In this document: positions 6,285-8,191 of the stretch, one piece after another
Layout of the letters: every line of letters starts with the position of its first letter
Numbering within the stretch: position 1 is the first letter of the stretch
Assembly (NCBI GenBank): GCA_034664395.1
Contig: JAXDHQ010000001.1
Span: forward strand, 1 to 8,191
Length of the DNA stretch: 8,191 nucleotides
Reading direction: 5' to 3'
Origin: JAOPZW01 sp034664395
GTDB lineage: Bacteria; Actinomycetota; Thermoleophilia; Solirubrobacterales; Solirubrobacteraceae
Translations under genes and position numbers: made by a program
The notes under the pieces: generated by a model
Database searches by the model: none
The model's input: only the letters and a program-made list of their open reading frames with translations
Told to the model about the DNA's origin: nothing

Positions 6285-6290
6285 ACCATA
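6285..6290 (-). promoter_or_regulatory. Candidate -10 element (TATGGT) of the iron operon
   Basis: On the minus strand TATGGT fits TANNNT and lies 38 bp upstream of the lipoprotein ATG, so a transcript starting about 7 nt later would carry the palindrome at 6253-6266 in its 5' leader. No convincing -35 hexamer is seen 16-18 bp further upstream, so support is weak. Confidence 0.25.
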
Positions 6291-6385
6291 CACAATCCCG
6301 ACCGCCGCCGTTGGTCATTGCTCCGCGCGCCGCGACGGAGCACCCGCCGGCCCCGGATGCGCCCGAACGGCGGGTGGTGCGGTGC

Positions 6386-6391
6386 TACGTT
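6386..6391 (+). promoter_or_regulatory. Candidate -10 element (TACGTT) for the aldehyde dehydrogenase gene
   Basis: TACGTT fits TANNNT and would give a leader of roughly 80 nt before the ATG at 6481. ACGTT is repeated 9 bp later (6396-6400). A TTGACA at 6431-6436 looks like a -35 box, but nothing resembling a -10 lies 16-18 bp downstream of it, so this hexamer is the better guess. No -35 was recognised for it. Confidence 0.25.
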
Positions 6392-6408
6392 CCGCACGTT
6401 GCACCGCC

Positions 6409-6456
6409 GCGGGGCCCCGCGCCCCGCGTCTTGACACGGCTGGGCGCCTCCAGCCG
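6409..6456 (+). other. Two hairpins in the aldehyde dehydrogenase leader
   Basis: GCGGGGC (6409-6415) pairs perfectly with GCCCCGC (6421-6427) around a 5-nt loop. CGGCTGG (6437-6443) pairs with CCAGCCG (6450-6456) around GCGCCT. Both precede the Shine-Dalgarno sequence at 6467-6472 and leave it free. In such GC-rich DNA short stems arise easily, so a regulatory role is only a possibility. Confidence 0.35.
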
Positions 6457-6466
6457 CCCACCGGGG

Positions 6467-6472
6467 AAGGAG
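6467..6472 (+). promoter_or_regulatory. Strong ribosome binding site AAGGAG that fixes the ALDH start
   Basis: AAGGAG lies 8 nt before the ATG at 6481. It settles the start at 6481, although the frame stays open upstream to 6277. The upstream part encodes a non-conserved Ala/Pro/Arg-rich stretch with no aldehyde dehydrogenase features. Confidence 0.85.
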
Positions 6473-6480
6473 ATCACGCG

Positions 6481-7920
6481 ATGGCCACCGCCACGCAGAC
6501 CCTGCAGAACTTCATCGACGGCGAATGGGTCGATCCGGCCGAGGGCCGGACCGACGCCGTCATCAACCCTGCCACCGGCGAGGAGATCGCCCAGGCGCCG
6601 AGCTCGACGACGCAGGACATCGACCGCGCCGTGGGCGCCGCCCGTGCCGCCTTCGACGGCGGCTGGGGCACGACCACGCCGGCCGAGCGCGCGCTCGCCC
6701 TGCTGCACCTCGCCGACGCCATCGAGGAGCACGCCGACGAGCTCGCCGAGCTCGAGTCGGCCAACGCCGGCAAGCCGATCGAGGCGTTCAAGAGCGACGA
6801 GATCCCGGCGATGGTCGACAACCTGCGCTTCTTCGCGGGCGCCGCGCGCTGCATGGAGGGCAAGGCGGCGGGCGAGTACCTCGAGGGCTACACCTCGATC
6901 ATCCGGCGCGAGCCCGTCGGCGTCATCGGCCAGATCTCACCCTGGAACTACCCGCTGATGATGGCGATCTGGAAGATCGGCCCGGCGCTGGCGACCGGCA
7001 ACACGATCGTCCTCAAGCCGGCGCCGACGACGCCGCTGACCACGCTGAAGCTCGCCGAGCTCGCGGCCGAGTTCCTGCCCAAGGGCGTGCTCAACGTCGT
7101 CGCCGGCGGCAACGACCCCGGCGCCGCGCTGGTCGAGCACCCCGACGTCGACATGGTCTCGCTGACCGGCTCGGTCGAGACCGGCAAGTGGATCGCCGAG
7201 CACGCCGCCAAGACGCTCAAGCGCGTCCACCTCGAGCTCGGCGGCAAGGCGCCCGTGGTCGTCTTCGACGACGTCGATCTCGAGGGCGTGCTGGAGACGA
7301 TCGCCGGGACCGCCTACTACAACGCCGGGCAGGACTGCACCGCGGCCACGCGCGTGCTGGCCTCCAGCGCGATCCTCGACGACGTCGTCAGCGGGCTGGC
7401 CAAGCAGGCCGAGGGCTACGTGATGGGCGACACCCGCTCGGCCGACACGACCCTGGGCCCCCTGAACTCCGCGCGCCAGCGCGAGCGCGTCGAGGGCTTC
7501 CTCGAGCGCCGCCCCAGCCACGCCGAGATCGTCACCGGCGGCACGGAGCCCGACCTGCCCGGGTTCTTCCTCGCGCCGACCGTCGTCGCCGGCCTGCAGC
7601 AGCAGGACGAGATGATCCAGCGCGAGATCTTCGGGCCGGTCATCACCGTGCAGCCGTTCACCGACGAGGCCGAGGCCATCAAGTGGGCCAACAGCACGCC
7701 CTACGGCCTGGCCGCCTCGGTCTGGACCCGCGACGTCGGCCGCGCCCTGCGCGTCTCCAACGCGCTGCGCTTCGGCTGCGTCTGGATCAACGACCACATC
7801 CCGCTCGCCAGCGAGATGCCGCACGGCGGCTACGGGCAGTCGGGCTACGGCAAGGACCTGTCGATGTACGCGCTGGAGGACTACACGCAGATCAAGCACG
7901 TGATGGCCAGCCTGAGCTAG
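6481..7920 (+). CDS. patD: Gamma-aminobutyraldehyde dehydrogenase (putrescine degradation)
   Basis: This 479-residue soluble NAD-dependent ALDH is of full family length. It oxidises 4-aminobutanal (1-pyrroline) to GABA (EC 1.2.1.19) in putrescine catabolism. Visible residues are Asn156 in PWN, the Lys179 cofactor site, GSVETG (230-235, GSxxxG dinucleotide loop), general base Glu252 in LELGGK, catalytic Cys286 in NAGQDCTA, and EIFGP (382-386). The substrate call rests on PatD/YdcW-like segments: FFAGAARC..G.AAGEYLEG (117-136), NAGQDCTAATR (281-291) and the C-terminal SEMPHGG..QSGYGKDLSMYALEDYT (444-469), which closely follow E. coli YdcW as I recall it. It is preceded by a strong ribosome binding site and diverges from the iron operon across 234 bp. 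No aminotransferase, transporter or GABA gene is visible beside it, so partners lie elsewhere or downstream. A betaine or other omega-amino aldehyde substrate is the main alternative. Confidence 0.9.
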   Translation: MATATQTLQNFIDGEWVDPAEGRTDAVINPATGEEIAQAPSSTTQDIDRAVGAARAAFDGGWGTTTPAERALALLHLADAIEEHADELAELESANAGKPIEAFKSDEIPAMVDNLRFFAGAARCMEGKAAGEYLEGYTSIIRREPVGVIGQISPWNYPLMMAIWKIGPALATGNTIVLKPAPTTPLTTLKLAELAAEFLPKGVLNVVAGGNDPGAALVEHPDVDMVSLTGSVETGKWIAEHAAKTLKRVHLELGGKAPVVVFDDVDLEGVLETIAGTAYYNAGQDCTAATRVLASSAILDDVVSGLAKQAEGYVMGDTRSADTTLGPLNSARQRERVEGFLERRPSHAEIVTGGTEPDLPGFFLAPTVVAGLQQQDEMIQREIFGPVITVQPFTDEAEAIKWANSTPYGLAASVWTRDVGRALRVSNALRFGCVWINDHIPLASEMPHGGYGQSGYGKDLSMYALEDYTQIKHVMASLS

Positions 7921-7922
7921 CT

Positions 7923-8000
7923 GGTTTCCGCGGGCGCTCGTTGCTGCGTGCGTCTGCGGTCGGGTGGCAGCCCACGGGCGGCGACAGGTGCCCGGAAACC
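7923..8000 (+). other. Possible structured RNA just past the aldehyde dehydrogenase stop
   Basis: GGTTTCCG (7923-7930) is fully complementary to CGGAAACC (7993-8000). With two bulged bases the helix continues as GGCGC (7933-7937) with GTGCC (7988-7992), including one G-U pair, closing a loop of about 50 nt that holds a small GTGG/CCAC hairpin (7964-7975). It begins 2 nt after the stop codon at 7918-7920. It could be a 3' end structure of the dehydrogenase mRNA or a leader for a gene beyond the window. I do not recognise a known RNA family. Confidence 0.3.
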
Positions 8001-8013
8001 GGCGCTTTCGTCG

Positions 8014-8057
8014 TGCTCGACGAATGTGTCACCTGTGAGGTGACTTTTCGTCGAGCA
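8014..8057. repeat. Nested perfect inverted repeat (11-bp outer and 7-bp inner arms)
   Basis: The outer arms TGCTCGACGAA (8014-8024) and TTCGTCGAGCA (8047-8057) are perfectly complementary. Inside, GTCACCT (8028-8034) and AGGTGAC (8038-8044) are also perfect, around a GTG loop, with 3 and 2 unpaired bases between the two stems. This gives 18 base pairs in 44 nt. It lies 93 bp after the dehydrogenase stop. No T-run follows the right arm, so it is not a canonical intrinsic terminator. It could instead be an operator pair, a terminator of GC-rich type, a recombination or attachment-like site, or an RNA hairpin. Confidence 0.8.
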
Positions 8058-8191
8058 ACGTGAGCGCGTGGGGTACTGCGCGACGCAGGGCACCGAGGGA
8101 AAGCAGAGTCGCGGAGAGTCGTGACGCTCTGGGTGTCCTCCGTCGCGAATTGCCGCGCGGGCCGGGGGGTGGACAGCGAACGTCACGCTAT

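Larger units (their letters stand above)
7921..8191. other. 271-bp region with no convincing gene, lower G+C than the rest
   Basis: No frame here looks like protein-coding DNA. The one open frame (minus strand, about 7917-8186) encodes an Arg/Pro-rich sequence without the third-position G/C bias of the neighbours, and it overlaps the dehydrogenase stop. The region contains the hairpin at 7923-8000, the nested inverted repeat at 8014-8057 and a small direct repeat AGAGTCG (8105-8111 and 8115-8121). It runs to the right window edge and may be the upstream region of a gene outside. Confidence 0.6.

Noticed and set aside
6431..6436. TTGACA resembling a -35 box upstream of the aldehyde dehydrogenase gene
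   Set aside because: The next 16-18 bp lead into CCGCCC-like sequence with no -10, and the hexamer directly abuts a hairpin close to the ribosome binding site.
6277..6480. Upstream extension of the aldehyde dehydrogenase frame
   Set aside because: It has no family homology, and the AAGGAG site 8 nt before 6481 fixes a start that gives the normal family length.
7981..8001. Resemblance of GGTGCCCGGAAACCGG to part of a cobalamin riboswitch
   Set aside because: The other conserved cobalamin-box elements are absent and the spacing does not fit. The pairing with 7923-7930 explains the sequence as well.
7917..8186. Minus-strand 89-residue open frame after the dehydrogenase
   Set aside because: It overlaps the dehydrogenase stop, lacks the G/C third-position bias of the real genes, spans the nested inverted repeat and shows no domain.

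Overview
The window is very GC-rich chromosomal DNA (by eye roughly three-quarters G+C), with almost every third codon position G or C. Several genes start at GTG or ATG a few bases after a TA-containing hexamer and have no Shine-Dalgarno sequence. Together with the gene content (DUF2630 protein, actinobacterial-type glucose dehydrogenase and SCP2 protein), this suggests a high-GC actinobacterium, perhaps a Thermoleophilia/Solirubrobacterales relative. The lineage is inference. No rRNA, tRNA, CRISPR array, transposase or phage gene was seen.

Left part (1-2094). A perfect 40-bp GC-rich tandem duplication lies at the left edge. It is followed by a leftward gene for a small UspA-like protein (112-516) and a leftward SCP2 sterol-carrier-like protein (566-982). 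Diverging from the latter across 31 bp is a rightward glucose 1-dehydrogenase of the SDR family (1014-1820), then a small rightward DUF2630 gene (1837-2082). The DUF2630 gene converges with the next block across 12 bp.

Central part (2095-6246, all leftward). Four tightly packed genes form one operon, read from 6246 down to 2095: a lipoprotein, an FTR1-family high-affinity iron permease with its own secreted N-terminal domain, a hydantoinase/oxoprolinase (HyuA)-like ATPase-fold protein, and a small membrane-anchored protein. Each junction is an ATGA or TGATG stop-start overlap, so the genes are probably translationally coupled. The lipoprotein is visibly homologous, nearly without gaps, to the N-terminal extracytoplasmic domain of the permease beside it. 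The last gene resembles another extracytoplasmic module that I recall being fused to FTR1 permeases in other bacteria. Three of the four genes thus look like parts of one iron-uptake apparatus. The HyuA-like gene embedded among them carries non-standard active-site motifs and is the unexplained member. A perfect palindrome (TTAGGG-CT-CCCTAA) sits just upstream of the first start codon and could be a regulatory site.

Right part (6247-8191). A 234-bp divergent intergenic region separates the iron operon from a rightward gamma-aminobutyraldehyde dehydrogenase (6481-7920), a putrescine/GABA-pathway ALDH with a strong Shine-Dalgarno sequence and a structured leader. The last 271 bp hold no convincing gene. 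They contain a long-range hairpin and a striking nested inverted repeat (8014-8057), which may be a terminator, operator or structured RNA.
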